Assembly: GCA_949128115.1 (NCBI GenBank) | Contig: OX421968.1 | Coordinates: 28,548,877-28,612,876 of the forward strand | Length of the DNA: 64,000 bases | Origin: Anaspis maculata | Lineage: Eukaryota; Arthropoda; Insecta; Coleoptera; Scraptiidae | Reading direction: 5' to 3' | In this document: one piece after another, positions 1 through 11,754 of the stretch | Layout: the number at the start of each line of letters is the position of its first letter | Numbering within the stretch: position 1 is the stretch's first letter | Made by a program: the position numbers and the translations under genes | Notes under the pieces: generated by a model | What the model was told of the DNA's origin: nothing | Databases searched by the model: none | The model's input: the letters and a program-made list of their open reading frames with translations, nothing else

Positions 1-384
1 GGTTGAAAAAAAAACCTCCAAATCCGACCTTTTTTTTTTCTTTTTTTTTATCCTCCAAAATCGAGAGTGAAACACAAAATTAGACTCGATTTGGTCGTAA
101 AAAAATCTTCGGCTATGGAGTTTTTCTTTCAACCAAGCCTTTCTATCCAACAGAGACAAGCCAAAAAATGAATTTGAATGAATTCAATCAAACAATGAGT
201 CGATTATGTCCGGTCGATAATGGTAGCTTACCCACAAATTTTACTTTTAATTTTATTGTCGAAACGGTTTAGGTGTGCCATTTAAATTGAAGAGTGATTC
301 TTGGAGCATTTTTTCTTAAATTTTCGAAGTTCAATAGCAGTTTTTTAGAAAAGCGGTCACAAAATGTACCTACTTTTCGACCAA
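1..384. other. AT-rich sequence without a gene
   Basis: Homopolymer-rich intergenic DNA with runs of A and T in the first 60 bases. I see no ORF of note and no terminal repeats. Confidence 0.5.
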
Positions 385-885
385 ATAACAAAGGGGTGAA
401 TTTTTTCTAGCCCGGCCCTGGATTCGGACGTACCCTGTATGGCCGCGGTGCGACAACCGGAAGTTACGGCCGCCATATATGAATTTGAACAGTATCTCGT
501 TTCTTTGGCATTGGCGACAGCGGTAGTATGGAGTATCTTTTCTAAGGTTTCTGAGGTGTCAGAATTCATTTTTTAAAGTGAAAATGTGGTTGAATCGAAA
601 TTGAAGAATAGCCTCGGAACGCGTGTTTTTTAAAAATCACTGATTAATGAGGCTTCCCTTTAATTTTGTTCCAACCACATTTTCACTTTCAAAAATGAAT
701 TTTGAGACCCCAAAAACCTCTGAAATGATACCCCACACCCCCTCGCTCGATCAATGCTAAAGAAACGAGATAGTATTTAAATTTAGATAGGTGGCGGTTA
801 CTTGACTTCCGGTTGTCGCACCGCTTCGACAATGGCGGAATCGTGATCTACATATCAAATCCATGCTACAACGTCAGCAAGCTTG
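385..885. repeat. Degenerate inverted repeat of a dispersed family
   Basis: Bases 385-593 are an imperfect reverse complement of about 671-885, sharing the marks GTGAAAATGTGGTTG / CAACCACATTTTCAC near the loop and GGTTGTCGCACCG further out. The same unit recurs in direct orientation at about 3400-3600 and as shorter scraps near 1030-1137. Divergence between copies is high, so this is an old family. ORFs here are not conserved between copies. Confidence 0.6.
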
Positions 886-1137
886 ATTTTAAAGTATCTC
901 AGACTGCTTGAAAAAAAATTTAATTCCTCGTTCTCTCCCCCTCCTTCCAAATTCATTTAAAAACAGATAATTATGGACCCCGAGACTATTTGAAAAGATA
1001 TTTTGCACGTTCCATCTGACCATTATGATTAGAATAAAATACATATAATGTTTTTCTTGAAGATGCCGATTTTAACTCGACTCACGGTTGTCGCATCGCT
1101 TTCGCAATAGCGGCATCGTGATCCGTATAGTTGATTT

Positions 1138-3303
1138 ATAGTGGCGGGGTTAACGGCCAAAAATGGAATGATCTGTGCATTTTGTGATAAAAGCATGAAA
1201 TTTGGCATACGTGTTCAGAAGACTCTCCTTTGCAATTCCAGATGTGGCGCCACGCAAAATTTCGCGCCAGAGGCACTGTATTGCGATTAGTATACCTGCT
1301 AGGGGTAAATTCTGCAAAAATTGTTCCTGGCCGGTCTCTGGTACCGCAGTAGGTATTTTTTAGTTCTGTTTAGCTAAAACTACATGTAGAAATGAGTGAG
1401 GAGTGCATTTTCACAAGCAAAGTTCTAAATGCTCCTTTTATACGTTGTTTTAATACATTTTAAAGCCAACTTTGTTTTAGTACAGGAAACATGGTAAAAA
1501 AATTGCCAAAACCTCGGCAAAGATATGAACGTCCTGAAAATTTGATACTCTGTTCAGAATTGACTGCCCTACTACATATCTGAAATTGTCAAAAATCGCA
1601 CCCCGGGGCTTCGAGTTATTGGAGGGGGGGTGAAAAATTGCAACTCAAAATTAAAGGTATGGAACCCGATGGAACCCGTCAATCCAATGGATGCAAATAC
1701 ATCGTAGTTCGACGCATCACATCCCGTTGATACAACTTTGGCATAAAAGTGTCGATCATTGTTGAAGGGGGGTCGCGGGGAAGGGCGAAACTCGGCTGGG
1801 TGGCTCTTTTTCTTCCTGGGCCATGAAGAATCGATCACGACAAGATTGGTATCTTTTCCGACTGAATTCAATGTCCTGAACTTGAATCCGATGTATAAAT
1901 TTGGATAGAAACAAGTTCAAACAAGTTAACTTGAGAAAACCTGTTTTTTCTTTGACAATTTTCACCAAACTTTTTTTTACTGTTAGAGGCATTCATTTTT
2001 GAAAATATTTCAGAGGCCATTAGATTGAACTGTATTCTTCACGAAAATCATCCATTCAATCTGTAACTTTGTTTTTCGAGATAGAAAAAATCGATTTGAA
2101 CTTTAGTCGGCACAGCCCGTCGTCTACCACTGACCAGAACACTACACCATGCATCTTCAAATGAAAATAGCCCAAACTATCTGAAAAATTATGACTTATC
2201 CTTGAAAGTTTCAGGATCTGTGCCGAACTGAATTCCCTATAACATGAACAAAATCGTCATAAATGGCAATGCAGGGTATTGAGTTATTACTTAAAGGTGC
2301 ATGCTGTAGTGTTCTGGTCATTAGTAGACGCCGGGCAGTGCCGACTAAAGTTCAAATCGATTTTTCCTACCTCGAAAAATAAAGTTACAGATCGAATGGA
2401 TGATTTTCGTGAAGAATACAGTTGAGTCTAATGGCCTCTGAGATATTTTCAAAGATGAATACCTCTAACAGTAAAAAAAAGTTTTGTGAAAATTGTCAAA
2501 GAAAAAACAGGTTTTCTGAAGTCAACTTGTTCGAACTTGTTTTTATCCAAATTTACACATCGGATTCAAGTTCAGGACATTGAATTTAGTCGGAAAAGAT
2601 ACCAATCTTGTCGTGATCGATTCTTCATGGCCCAGGAAGAAAAAGAGCCACCCAGCCGAGTTTCGCCCTTCCCCACGACCCCCCTTCAACAATGATCGAC
2701 ACTTTTGTGCCAGAATTGTATCAACTGGTTGTGATGCGTCGAACTACGACGTATTTGCATCCATTGGATTGACGGGTTCCATCGGGTTCTATACCTTTCA
2801 TTTTGAGTTGCAATTTTTCACCCCCCCTCCAATAACTTGAAGCTTCGAGGTGCGATTTTTGGCAATTTCAGATATGTAGTAGGGCACATAATTCTGGACA
2901 GAATATAAAATTTTCAGGGCGTTCATATCTTTGCCGAGGTTTTGGCAATTTTTTTACCATGTTTCCTGTACTAAAACAAAGTTGGCCTTAAAATGTATTA
3001 AAACAACGTATAAAGGCAGCATTTGGAACTTTGCTTGTGAAAATGTACTCCTCACTCATTTCTACATGTAGTTTTAACTAAACAGAACTAAAAAATACCG
3101 ACTGCGGTACCAGAGACCGGCCAGGAACCATTTTTGCAGAATTTACCCCTAACAGGTATATTAACCGCAATACAGTGTCTCTGACGCAAAATCTCGCGTG
3201 GCGCCACATCTGGAATTGCGAAGGAGAGTCTTCTGAACAAGTATGCCAAATTTCATGCTTTGATCACAAAATGCACAGACCATTCCGCTAACCCCCCCAC
3301 TAT
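1138..3303. mobile_element. 2.2 kb foldback element (long inverted repeat)
   Basis: Two ~1 kb arms (about 1138-2160 and 2300-3303) are reverse complements with about 90% or more identity. They start at ATAGTGG and end at CCACTAT around a ~130-bp spacer that reads through GTGTTCTGGTC-type sequence. ORFs at 1572-1871 (-) and 2580-2840 (+) encode the same peptide (SSWPRKKKSHPAEF...), but only because the arms are copies of each other, so this is not independent evidence of coding. No target duplication is clear. A transcript through it would fold into a long hairpin. Confidence 0.75.
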
Positions 3304-3399
3304 TATGAAGAAAAGTCCCTAAGCATGGTGTTATGATGGTGTTGGGTGCCCTGATAAAAAAGTTCATATTTGGACTACCCCCTTCATTCCTGATCTGAT

Positions 3400-4010
3400 C
3401 ACATTTTCACTTTCAAAAATGAGTTCCGAGACCCCAGAAATCCCAGAAATGATACTTGACACCTCCTCCGCCGATCAATGCTAAAGAAACAAGATAATAC
3501 TCAAATTCAGTTAGGTGGCTGTTACTTGACTTCCGGTTGTCGCGCTGCTCCGTTAGTGGCGGAATCGTGATCTCCATATCAAATTCATGTTACAAGGTTA
3601 CCAGAGCCGATTCAGTGGCAATTCGGAGTGCATAAAAAAACCCTATAAATAATTCGCCCCCCCCCCTCCCCTCAAATTTGAGTAAAAACTATTTTTATCG
3701 GCAGAATCACATTCGCAGACCCTGAAAGCATTGGAAATGACACATCACAAGTCCACTCCGAATACCATTGCCATCCAGTTCAAGAAAGATTCCAAATTCA
3801 ATATGGGGGTGATACTGGGACTCCCGGCGCGGCGGCCGTAGCGCTTGCAGTGACAAAACCATGATCTAGACATTCGTTTGAATAGAAAACGTCGCCTAGC
3901 ATGATTCTGTATCGGCATTTGATGCTTCAAAAATAATTGTTGGCTTTCAGTTGACCCCCTTAAAATCTCGACCCACCGGGTTAATCGATTAGCGCAGCGG
4001 GCCAAATCGT
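3400..4010. repeat. Further copies of the 385-885 repeat family
   Basis: Bases 3400-3600 align directly with about 665-880 (shared marks CATTTTCACTTTCAAAAATG, GATCAATGCTAAAGAAAC, TGACTTCCGGTTGTCGC and GGCGGAATCGTGATCT). A more degraded copy follows at about 3700-3900. Together with 385-885 they flank the 1138-3303 foldback on both sides, which suggests the foldback landed in a pre-existing tandem repeat. Confidence 0.55.
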
Positions 4011-4194
4011 TCATTTTGGTTCAAGGAATAATTGTGCCGAATCTGTTGCTTTTATCACAATTCGCAGTATTATTTCGTGAACCGCTAGCACTGTCATGAA
4101 ACTTGGAATTTATGCTGCGATTCTATAAGAAATAACATTCTATAAAGACTGTTACGCTTTATTGCCTAGGCAACAGCCAATGGCCGACAGGATT

Positions 4195-4960
4195 TTTAGC
4201 GCATTTTCATAAGAAAATGACGCTTATATGGCCGCTTTGTCTGTTAGTGGAGGGATCGTCATGAAACTTGGAACTTACCCTTGTCTCGTATGAACATTCT
4301 TATTTTCAGGTTGAGTTTTATTATTCCGCCGCTATCTTGGCTGCCATATTGAAATTTTTCATTAGTGGAACGAGTTTCATGAAACTTGGAACTTACCCTT
4401 GTCTCGTATGATCATTCTTATTTTTAAGCTAAATCTAACGATTCCGCGGCCATCTTGGCCGCCATATCGAAATTTCTTATTAGTGGAATGAATGTCATGA
4501 AACGTGAAACCTATTGTTGTCTCGTATGAACATTCAATTTTCAACCTTCATTTCTATCAATGACAGATCTGCACTAAGGAAATGCGCTATTGCGACTCAC
4601 GCACGTGAGGGGATATTTTCTTGTTTACATAACAGAGCGCTTATGGAATGTTATTTTTTACCGAATCGCTCTAATTATCTTATTTCGTATGAACATTCTT
4701 ATTTTCTAGCCAAATTTCAACATTCCGTTGTCATATTGAAATTTCTTATTAGTGGAACGATTTTCATGGAACTCGCCCTTTTCTAGTACGATCATTTTTA
4801 TTTTCAAGCCGAATTTCATGATTCTACCGCCATCTTGGTCGCCATATTGAAATCTCTTATTAGTGGAACGATTGTCATAAAACTTGGAACCTTATCTTAT
4901 CTAGTATATTATTCTTTTACTTCCTTGTTTATTGTTCTAATTTTGATCTTAAAAGGATGA
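4195..4960 (+). repeat. Tandem array of ~115-bp units
   Basis: About six units, each carrying GTGGAACGA, TCATGAAACTTGGAACTTA, CTCGTATGATCATTCTTATT and GCCATCTTGGCCGCCATAT. Related units occur at 7201-7420 and, inverted, at 58375-58870. The array starts after TTTTTAGCGCATTTTCATAAG, a sequence also seen near 23400 and 29980. One unit is interrupted by the hairpin motif at 4581-4626. Confidence 0.75.
4581..4626 (+). repeat. Dispersed hairpin motif, copy 1
   Basis: AATGCGCTATTGCGACTCAC then GCACGTGAGG and a T-rich tail ending CTTGTTT. The CTCACGCACGTGAG part is self-complementary. Eight other copies lie in the window. Confidence 0.6.
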
Positions 4961-5003
4961 CCCAATTACAGGAAGGCGTAAAGGCGTGATCTACGTAATA
5001 AAA

Positions 5004-5045
5004 GTTTTGTTCTTTCGCCGACGTTTCGTCTTTTATTCAGACATT
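5004..5045 (-). ncRNA. Possible Penelope-type hammerhead-like remnant
   Basis: On the minus strand a CTGA box is followed by GACGAAACGTCGGCG. Penelope-like elements often carry hammerhead ribozymes with a CUGA...GAAAC core in their terminal repeats. The motif lies downstream of the Penelope-like coding fragment at 6405-7190 on the same strand. The canonical CUGAUGA box is imperfect here (CTGAATA), so cleavage activity is doubtful. The assignment rests on the motif plus its position. Confidence 0.35.
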
Positions 5046-5327
5046 ATCTAGGCTGTAAACAATAAAACATAAATAGAACATATAATAGGAACTGAAAATG
5101 TATGGAATTACCGTAAAAAACTTGTAAATGTGGAAAGATTTTTTGACATAAAATAAAATGTGACAAATTCAAAAATTCAACAGTAAAACCACACAAAAAC
5201 AGTTTTACAAAAAAGTGGTGTAGAGGTGTGTAAAGGTGTGAATGTGTATAAAGGTATGAAGGTGTAAAAGTGTATGAAAAACTATGGAAACATGATGAAA
5301 TGATATACCTGAAACTCAACCACTATT

Positions 5328-6401
5328 AGGTTTGTTTTGGCAGAGATACACAACCGTTTCCAACCGTTTGGATTCTGCGCGCTTCCGTTAAGCCGTTCGG
5401 GCAGTGTAAACTTCGAGTTGCCAACTGTTGGTAAGCTGTTTGGGCAGGTGCCCCCAACGGTTCGAAAACAGTTTGTGGACGGTCAGAGGAGTTTGAGAAT
5501 TAAAAAGAAACTGGTGATCAGACGCATGCGTACGCCTTTCTTCGCAATCGGGCGATCTTTGATTGATGGCGTGGCGCCTAATGTGACAGTGTGACAGTAA
5601 AGGTAAATAAAGACGCATTTTCGAGGTTAATTTAAAATAGTTTTACCTGCTGAAAGTTACATATTTACATTAATTCGGTAAATTTATTAAGGGGTTTCTG
5701 ATGCGACTAACAAAGTTGTTGACGGGAATCGGTTTTTTTTTTTTCGTCAAGAAGAAACTCCTCCAAAAAGAAAATGTACGGATATTGCTATCATATTTTG
5801 AAAAATTTTAATTTTGATTTTTGAAAATTCAAAAACTAGATAGCATCGACAATGTATCTTTCCTCAAGAAAGTCGCATGCCAAATATGAACTTTTTATTT
5901 TCAAAAAAAAGGCACCAAAAATGATTTCTCGTAGACATGAAAAAGTGAATTAGTAGAAGTCATTTTTGGTACCTTTTTTTTTGAAAATAGAAAGTTCAAA
6001 TTGCATGCGACTTTCTTGAGGAAAGATACATTGTCGATGCTATCTAGTTCTTGAATTTTCAAAAATCAAATTCAAATATTTTCAAAATATTTTGGAAATT
6101 TTCAAAATTTGATAGCAATGTCTGTACTTTTTTTTTGGATGAGTTTGTACTTGACGAAAAAAATAAAATAAAACCGATTTCCGTCGACAACTTTTTTAGT
6201 CGCATCAGAAACCCCTTAAATAAGACCTCGGCTTGGCGGGGAAAACTTGACAAGTTGTTGTGTCCCTAGTTTCAACTGGAACCGCTCGCTACGCGTTCTT
6301 GCAGCAAAAACTTTCCAACCACTTGAAAACTGGTTGGAGTCGAGTATGCGCGCTGAATCACAGTTAGCAAACCGTCCGCAACTCGCTGCCAAAACAAACC
6401 T
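5328..6401. mobile_element. Foldback element inserted in the Penelope-like fragment
   Basis: The terminal inverted repeats begin AGGTTTGTTTTGGCAG on the left and end CTGCCAAAACAAACCT on the right, and continue imperfectly inward for about 100 bp. They are flanked by a 3-bp direct repeat ATT (5325-5327 and 6402-6404). It interrupts the 3' part of the Penelope-like coding sequence immediately after the GLIT codons. It contains the TTAA-flanked MITE at 5691-6215, giving a two-step nest. Confidence 0.65.
5691..6215. mobile_element. Palindromic MITE with TTAA target sites, copy 1
   Basis: A 525-bp near-complete palindrome with termini GGGGTTTCTGATGCGACTAA, flanked by TTAA at 5687-5690 and 6216-6219. 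A second copy of the family is at 53746-54293. TTAA target sites are typical of piggyBac and Kolobok elements; which superfamily moved this one cannot be told without a transposase. ORFs at 6051-6269 (+) and 6059-6253 (-) are products of the palindrome. Confidence 0.8.
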
Positions 6402-6404
6402 ATT

Positions 6405-7190
6405 ATTAGACGTGATTAGACCTTTGTAAATTGCATGTAAATTCTCAACATCTCTCCGTAAATTACACGTGTTTTCTTTTTGAATGAAAATCATTTCAGA
6501 TAATAAACGTTTTTTTAAATAAAATTCCCTGTCTAAAATTTTTACATCAACAAAATTAAAAATATGACCTGTGTCAGCAACGTGGTTGGCTAAAGCCGTT
6601 CTGTTGGGTTTAGCCAGATTGTGAGCTTTGCAGTCGTTTTGATGTTGTCTTACGCGGTCTTTAAGCTTTTGTTTTGTCTGACCTACATAGCAGAGGTCAC
6701 ATTTTTGACAGTTAATTTTGTATATGAGATTAGAACTTGACATGACTGGTGTTGGATCTTTTGAATTTTTATACAATGTGCGGAGGGTTTTATTATGACA
6801 AAAAGATATTACAATATTTAATGGTCTAAATACGTTTGTAAGTTGGTTGTTTATTTTTGGAACGTTAATTATTTTACAATATTTAACCTCTGGTTTTTCA
6901 AAAATAAGCAGTGGGTTTTCTTGTTTGAAAATAATGTTGTTGACAATATTTGATGGGTAGTCATTTTTGGTAGCAATCTCTCTTAGGATGTTAAGATTTT
7001 TTTTATGAAATATCGGGTCGCTAAGTCTTAAAATTCTCAACTTGAAGGCCTTTAGTAAAGATATTTTTTGTTGAAAAGGATGTTCAGAATAAAAATTTAT
7101 TATGCGGTCTGATGACATAGGTTTTTTAAACCAATCAATAGTTATAGCTCCAATTTCGTTCCTGTATAGTATGAAATATCTTATTAATAT
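6405..7190 (-). pseudogene. Penelope-like retroelement fragment with GIY-YIG endonuclease domain
   Basis: Minus-strand ORF starting at 7118 (M), but the frame stays open upstream to about 7190 with WFKKP before the methionine. That matches the C-terminal part of a Penelope-like reverse transcriptase followed by the linker and GIY-YIG nuclease. Counting from M7118, the GIY-YIG core is LIY (131-133) and YVG (144-146), with a CxxC pair (C137, C140), a basic stretch with RVRQH (155-159) and a candidate catalytic glutamate E208 in LLSEMIF. The reverse transcriptase palm is missing, so this is a 5'-truncated copy. Homology ends near 6405, where a foldback element (5328-6401) was inserted. The remaining ORF down to 6216 reads into that foldback and is not part of the protein. 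Penelope elements use reverse transcriptase plus this nuclease for target-primed insertion. Confidence 0.8.
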
Positions 7191-7200
7191 TTATTTATTT

Positions 7201-7508
7201 ATTTATTCCTTATCTTATCTTGTATGAATATTCTTATTTTCTAGCCAAATTTCAACATTTCGCCGCTATCTTGGCTTCCATATTGAAATCTCTTATTAGT
7301 TGAACGATTTTCATGAAACTTGGAACTTACCCTTGTATGATCATTCTGATTTTCAAGCCTATTTTCATGATTCTGCCGCTATTTTGGCTGCCAAATTTAA
7401 ATCTCTGCCCAATTAACGGTAGAACCCTGATTAACATCTTGCGTTTACTAATCCTTCAAAAAAGAAGTGCTCTACTGAGCCGCTCAGTTTTCGCTTGTTT
7501 ATTGTGTT
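7201..7508 (+). repeat. Two ~115-bp array units plus hairpin end motif
   Basis: Bases 7205-7420 are two units of the array described at 4195-4960. They run into AACATCTTGCGTTTACTAAT and a degenerate hairpin motif at 7465-7500 (GAAGTGCTCTACTGAGCCGC...CTTGTTT). The same order, array then AACATCTTGCG then hairpin, is found inverted at 58285-58870, so the parts form one composite element. Confidence 0.6.
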
Positions 7509-7509
7509 A

Positions 7510-8150
7510 ACTATTTTTCATTGAGAGCGAAAACTGCAGGCTCAAGGACTGATTTCATTGTTCATTGTACCGAGATGAAAAATACGAGGTGTGTTTTCAT
7601 CCAGCTCAAATTTAACTCTTTCTCACCGCATTCAGTGCTACCTACCTGTTTCATGAATTTACATCAAGTACGTAAACATCAGGTAGTGTGAAAAGTTACG
7701 TGATCTCTTTTTGTTGTTGTTGAGTTGATACCACTGTCGCTTGGGCCAGTTTTATACCTATAGGATAAATTGCCAGAAGATGAGGCTTACAGACACCGCA
7801 AACAGAATAAAAATATTTGGCGGGAATCAAAAGTTACATCATTTTGTGAAAACAGGCAAAATTTTCAGTCGCGACACACGACACATTGAGTGGTGCGCAG
7901 TTCATGTCTCCGTTATTGTATGTTTTGGAACGAAATGTTCGGAGGAAAGTCGACTTATTTTTTGATGCTCTATCGATTGCCGAAGTTTTCGCAATCAAGC
8001 ACCGTATAGGATTATTTTGTAATCAAAATCACGGATTCAGATAAGACCAAAATAATGTATTGGCCATGAGGGCACGAATATTAGTCCACAATACATTTCT
8101 TCCGTTGAGTCGCATGGTGAGTGAAGAAAATCAGTCCATTGACAGAGCCA
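7510..8150. other. Intergenic stretch, nothing recognised
   Basis: No terminal repeats and no ORF with recognisable features. Short ORFs of up to 74 codons (7741-7965) look like chance. Confidence 0.4.
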
Positions 8151-8160
8151 TTGGGTACTT

Positions 8161-8288
8161 GGTAGTATTAATAAAGAATAAGCATAAGCATTTGCTTAGG
8201 TTTTTGAGGAGTTGCTGAGCAGACTTTCCCTAGCAACGCCTATGAAATTCAAGCAAATGTTTATGCTTATTTTTTATTAATACTACCC
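8161..8288. mobile_element. ~130-bp hairpin MITE, copy 1
   Basis: Left end GGTAGTATTAATA and right end TATTAATACTACC form a palindrome, with internal AAGCATAAGCATTTGCTT and AAGCAAATGTTTATGCTT also paired. A second copy is at 21211-21342, where the TA target duplication is clear. Tc1/mariner-like by target site (inference). Confidence 0.7.
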
Positions 8289-8344
8289 ATTGGATCAGAT
8301 GCGCTTCCTCCAGGTCCTCCACTACCATGCAGTTTGCAGGCAAC

Positions 8345-8599
8345 TTATTCAACGTGTTCACTTATAATTTCGATTGATTCAAATGGAGGAATTTCATCTT
8401 TACCAATAGGCAGTTTTAATAAGCTTTGATCAGGTATAGCAGCTGGCTGGTGTTTATCTTGTAAAATGTCGAACACTGTACGACCATGATCATCAATGAC
8501 GTTGTTTGAATTGAGCAATCCTCCATTTTCTTTCCTATTCGACAATGTAGAAATTGTACCTACTGTGATTTTACCTCCCTCGCTGAACAAGTTTATCAA
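8345..8599 (-). pseudogene. Fragment of a reverse-transcriptase-associated protein (N-terminal linker)
   Basis: An 84-codon minus-strand frame. Its central block GRTVFDILQDKHQPA and the later IPPFESIEIISEHVE resemble the segment that precedes the reverse transcriptase in a widespread group of uncharacterised retroelement proteins (pattern: TV-x-L-x-DKHPPA, then a PFxPVxFxxIT-like block). Nothing upstream or downstream continues the domain and there is no catalytic motif, so this is a remnant. A C-terminal piece of what looks like the same protein family lies at 15733-16065. The homology is recalled by pattern only. Confidence 0.35.
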
Positions 8600-9600
8600 A
8601 TATTGACTTCTCTTGATTTAACATTTCTTCAGCAATCCACGTTTACCATCCCGTATATCACTTCAGCGCATACATGAGAATGGATACCTGCAGAGCGCGG
8701 TAATTTCAATTTTGACGCACAAAGTGTCACTGTCAATGGCAACTGTCAATAAATAATCGAAATATAAACAAACATAACCTCCTATATAACCATTCAACAT
8801 TTAAAATTGTTCAGAATGAAATGTTACGTGCCGTATGGCAAAAAGACGCAGAAAAGATTCAGGTGATACGAAACACAACGATCTGCAAGACGATCACCGA
8901 AACAAGAGCGTTATTAGGTTAGGTCTGTCGAAACGTCAAATCGACGTCAAGCGTTGTCAGCTGCCATTTGTGTGACATTACACACGCACACCGTATTACA
9001 TTGTTGTCAACTTGTTGTCGTGATATGAGATATGGCAACGTCCTACTTTCACAGGTATGCGCAGAAAGCCTTTCGGGAAACGTGGATTTTATTTCTACCA
9101 GGATCAGTTCTCTTCTCACAACAAATGGCTTCGAGAATTATTAGTTCATCATATTTCCTATTTTGCCAAAGAGCTAGGCGACGATCAATAAGAAGCCTGT
9201 TTGACCATCTTTTGTCTTTGAAGTATCGTTGCGATACAACAGATGATACGTTCTGAAATTTCTTTGCCACAAGCCAAAAGTTGTAATTTGTTTGCCAAAG
9301 TCTGGACAAAAGCATCACCAATTTTACCATTTGATGGGTCATACTGTTTGCGTTCAAGTTCTACAACTTTTTCCCATCGTCACTTCCAGTCTGAGTATTT
9401 ATATGTATTTCAGGTTTTGATCATTCTCGGACGTGCCATCAGAGCTGTAGGCTTCGGCTAGAATTTGCTTTGCGCCTTTTGAGGTTGAGGAATGTTTTTT
9501 TACTAATGTGAATTTTGACTCCGTGTTCGCTTTTGAAGGTGTGATGGTAAAAAAGGCATTGTGTATGTGTAGATCCATCCACTTGATTATCGTTTGCAGG
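8600..9600. other. Intergenic stretch with one unassigned minus-strand ORF
   Basis: A 102-codon minus ORF at 9049-9357 contains SRLWQTNYNFWLVAKKF and a basic middle section, but I recognise no family. No terminal repeats were seen. The short plus-strand ORFs here overlap it and are not convincing. Confidence 0.35.
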
Positions 9601-9606
9601 GATTTG

Positions 9607-10090
9607 AGTATTTTTGACATGTGTGTATGAAGCTCCACGGTGGGCTTCGCCGTTTTCCCTGGTGGTCAATTTCGATGGGTTTGCGTCTTTTTGGTCTTGT
9701 GATGATAACGTGAAGTTTTTGATGAATGATAATAATTTTTCCTTTGGGTATTTGGATATGAATTCGTCTTCAGAAAAACTCGTGTGACATACCTACTTGA
9801 AAAACTTGATGACATACTAGCTGACTTTTTTTCAAATAATAGTAGACATTTATTAGATTGTACCAATTATCATCAAACTGCAAAAATCATTTACAGAAAT
9901 ATGTAGTGTATAAATGAGAAACTGTATAATTATGTAATTCAAGTAAATCCCTGCCCCGTCTTCAGTTCCCACCCCGCGAATAATTTTTCTGGTAGGTACA
10001 TAATATGAAATTGATATTATTTATTTTTGTTTTGTGATAGGATTGTGAATTTTTTTATATGCAGTCAATAAACTTATTCTGTTCTATTCT
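9607..10090 (+). pseudogene. Unassigned ~98-codon open frame with LINE-like 3' tail
   Basis: A frame without a start codon is open from about 9607 to a TAG near 9905. It includes the segments CVYEAPRWASPFSLVVNFDG and HLLDCTNYHQTAKIIYRN. It is followed at 10050-10090 by AGTCAATAAACTTATTCTG and TTCTATTCTT. An AATAAA followed by simple pyrimidine repeats resembles the 3' end of non-LTR retrotransposons. I cannot name the protein; a 5'-truncated LINE copy is the most economical reading. Confidence 0.25.
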
Positions 10091-11080
10091 TGTCGAAATC
10101 AAGCATAATTAAATTCGCCATGTCTTGAACACCATTAGTTTAGCATCACCCGGCGTAATGGTCAACGCATGAAATTGTATTGTGGATTTTTTCATTTCGC
10201 CATGCTTTCACTCACGGTTATCAATTATAAGTAATTACCGGCAATTCAACAGTGATTGAGTTTAATTGTAGCCATAGTTTTTGTTGTTGTAATTACTTCA
10301 ATTAAAACTGTCTTCACTTCTTTGTCACTGAACAAAAACGGATGAAATTAACTCGATCACCAAAGCGTGCATTTCAAATTATCGATTTTTCTTTCTGACC
10401 ATAGTAAGAAAAAACAGTTCATCTCTCCGCGGAGTGTTTAATTTAAGCGGAAGTCTCGCCCAGAAAATTGATTCAAGTCGCAGCAATCATTCCGCGAAGA
10501 AAATTTTGGTACATTGTAATGAAAAGTACAGAAAAGACACATACACACATACAATTCTGTAATTCATAAGTATCATTTATTGTCTGGTTGTTTTGCTGGA
10601 AACTCCTTGAAACCTGCTTGACAAAAAGTTATTGATAATAAAACTTCAATGCAGGGATCGCGAAACATACTTCATACTTGCCAAATGTCACCTGAGATGA
10701 AATAGTCATTTGTGCAAAAAGTAAAGAAACGAAAGCAGAAGAAAAAAAAAAGATATGCAACACGTAAGAAAAATGGTGCAACACCCACACGTAAGCCTTC
10801 CCGCGCAACCCTCGTGTTATTGAGGGGAAAATTTAGGGTAGGCAAGCAATGATGTAGGGAATACCCGACAACAACGTGGAACTGATTTTGGAATCATTAA
10901 TAGGAAGGCAATAGTAAGTAGGTATGCGGAAACATAATGAATGTGGGGCTTTCACTTTAAGTAAATAAAAATGTACGTGCGTATTGTTTGCTGCAGATTA
11001 GATTTTATGATTGTCTCCCCAGCAAAGGTCGCTTGGCGTATATCGTATAACATAGAGCACAACATAGAGCGTACCTATAA
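10091..11080. other. AT-rich intergenic stretch
   Basis: No ORF above about 60 codons and no inverted termini noticed. Confidence 0.45.
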
Positions 11081-11605
11081 TAGGCCATCCACAATGATGT
11101 TAATGTTAACGTAATGTTACTAATGTTATCGGCAATGGTAATGTTAGGTTAGCATTTCAAAGCAACGAGTTTCAATGGTAAATGCTTACCATTGCCACTA
11201 ACATGATTATGAACGTCATCATTTGAAACTCATTGCTTTGAATGCTAACATTACCATTGCCGATAACATTACCATTGTATAACTATTACTAGTAGGTCAG
11301 CCTCGAATTTGGGATTTTGTCACTAGATGTCGCCTAAAGCAATTAGCTCGCAAGAAATCATCAGCGCATATGAGAAAAATTAAAATTTCTGTACCAAACC
11401 ATCAACATCTATCAGTAAGTTGGGCGCCACGTTGAAATTTGAAGACAGCGTGATTTATAACTAATTTGAGCGACCAAACGACAAATGCTGATCACGCCAC
11501 CTGCCCGTGCTTTCCGAAAATTGCACAATTTGAACGGCGGCTGGCCTACTAGGAGTAGTTATACAATGACATTACGTTCACATTAACATCATTGTGGATG
11601 GCCTA
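11081..11605. mobile_element. MITE with TAA target duplication (PIF/Harbinger-like)
   Basis: Terminal inverted repeats TAGGCCATCCACAATGATGT (left) and ACATCATTGTGGATGGCCTA (right, minus a few changes), flanked by TAA at 11078-11080 and 11606-11608. A 3-bp TAA/TTA duplication is typical of PIF/Harbinger elements. Inside, 11150-11280 forms a second hairpin built on repeated TTACCATTGCC motifs. A third inverted pair, around ACTATTACTAGTAGGTCAGCC and its counterpart near 11530, is nested within. Confidence 0.75.
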
Positions 11606-11754
11606 TAACTTACTTTGAGCGAAGGTTGGGACGACTAGAGAGTAAGAGTATAGGAGTGGGGATTCTCAACGCATACTATACGGCAATATTGGCGAGTAAC
11701 ATTACCGATGGTGGCGCTGCTGATGCGCTTAGCATGTAAACAAACATGTCGGAT

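Noticed and set aside
1572..2840. Matching ORFs with SSWPRKKKSHPAEF as a duplicated gene
   Set aside because: Same mirror effect in the 1138-3303 foldback. Two overlapping frames are equally open, which argues against coding.
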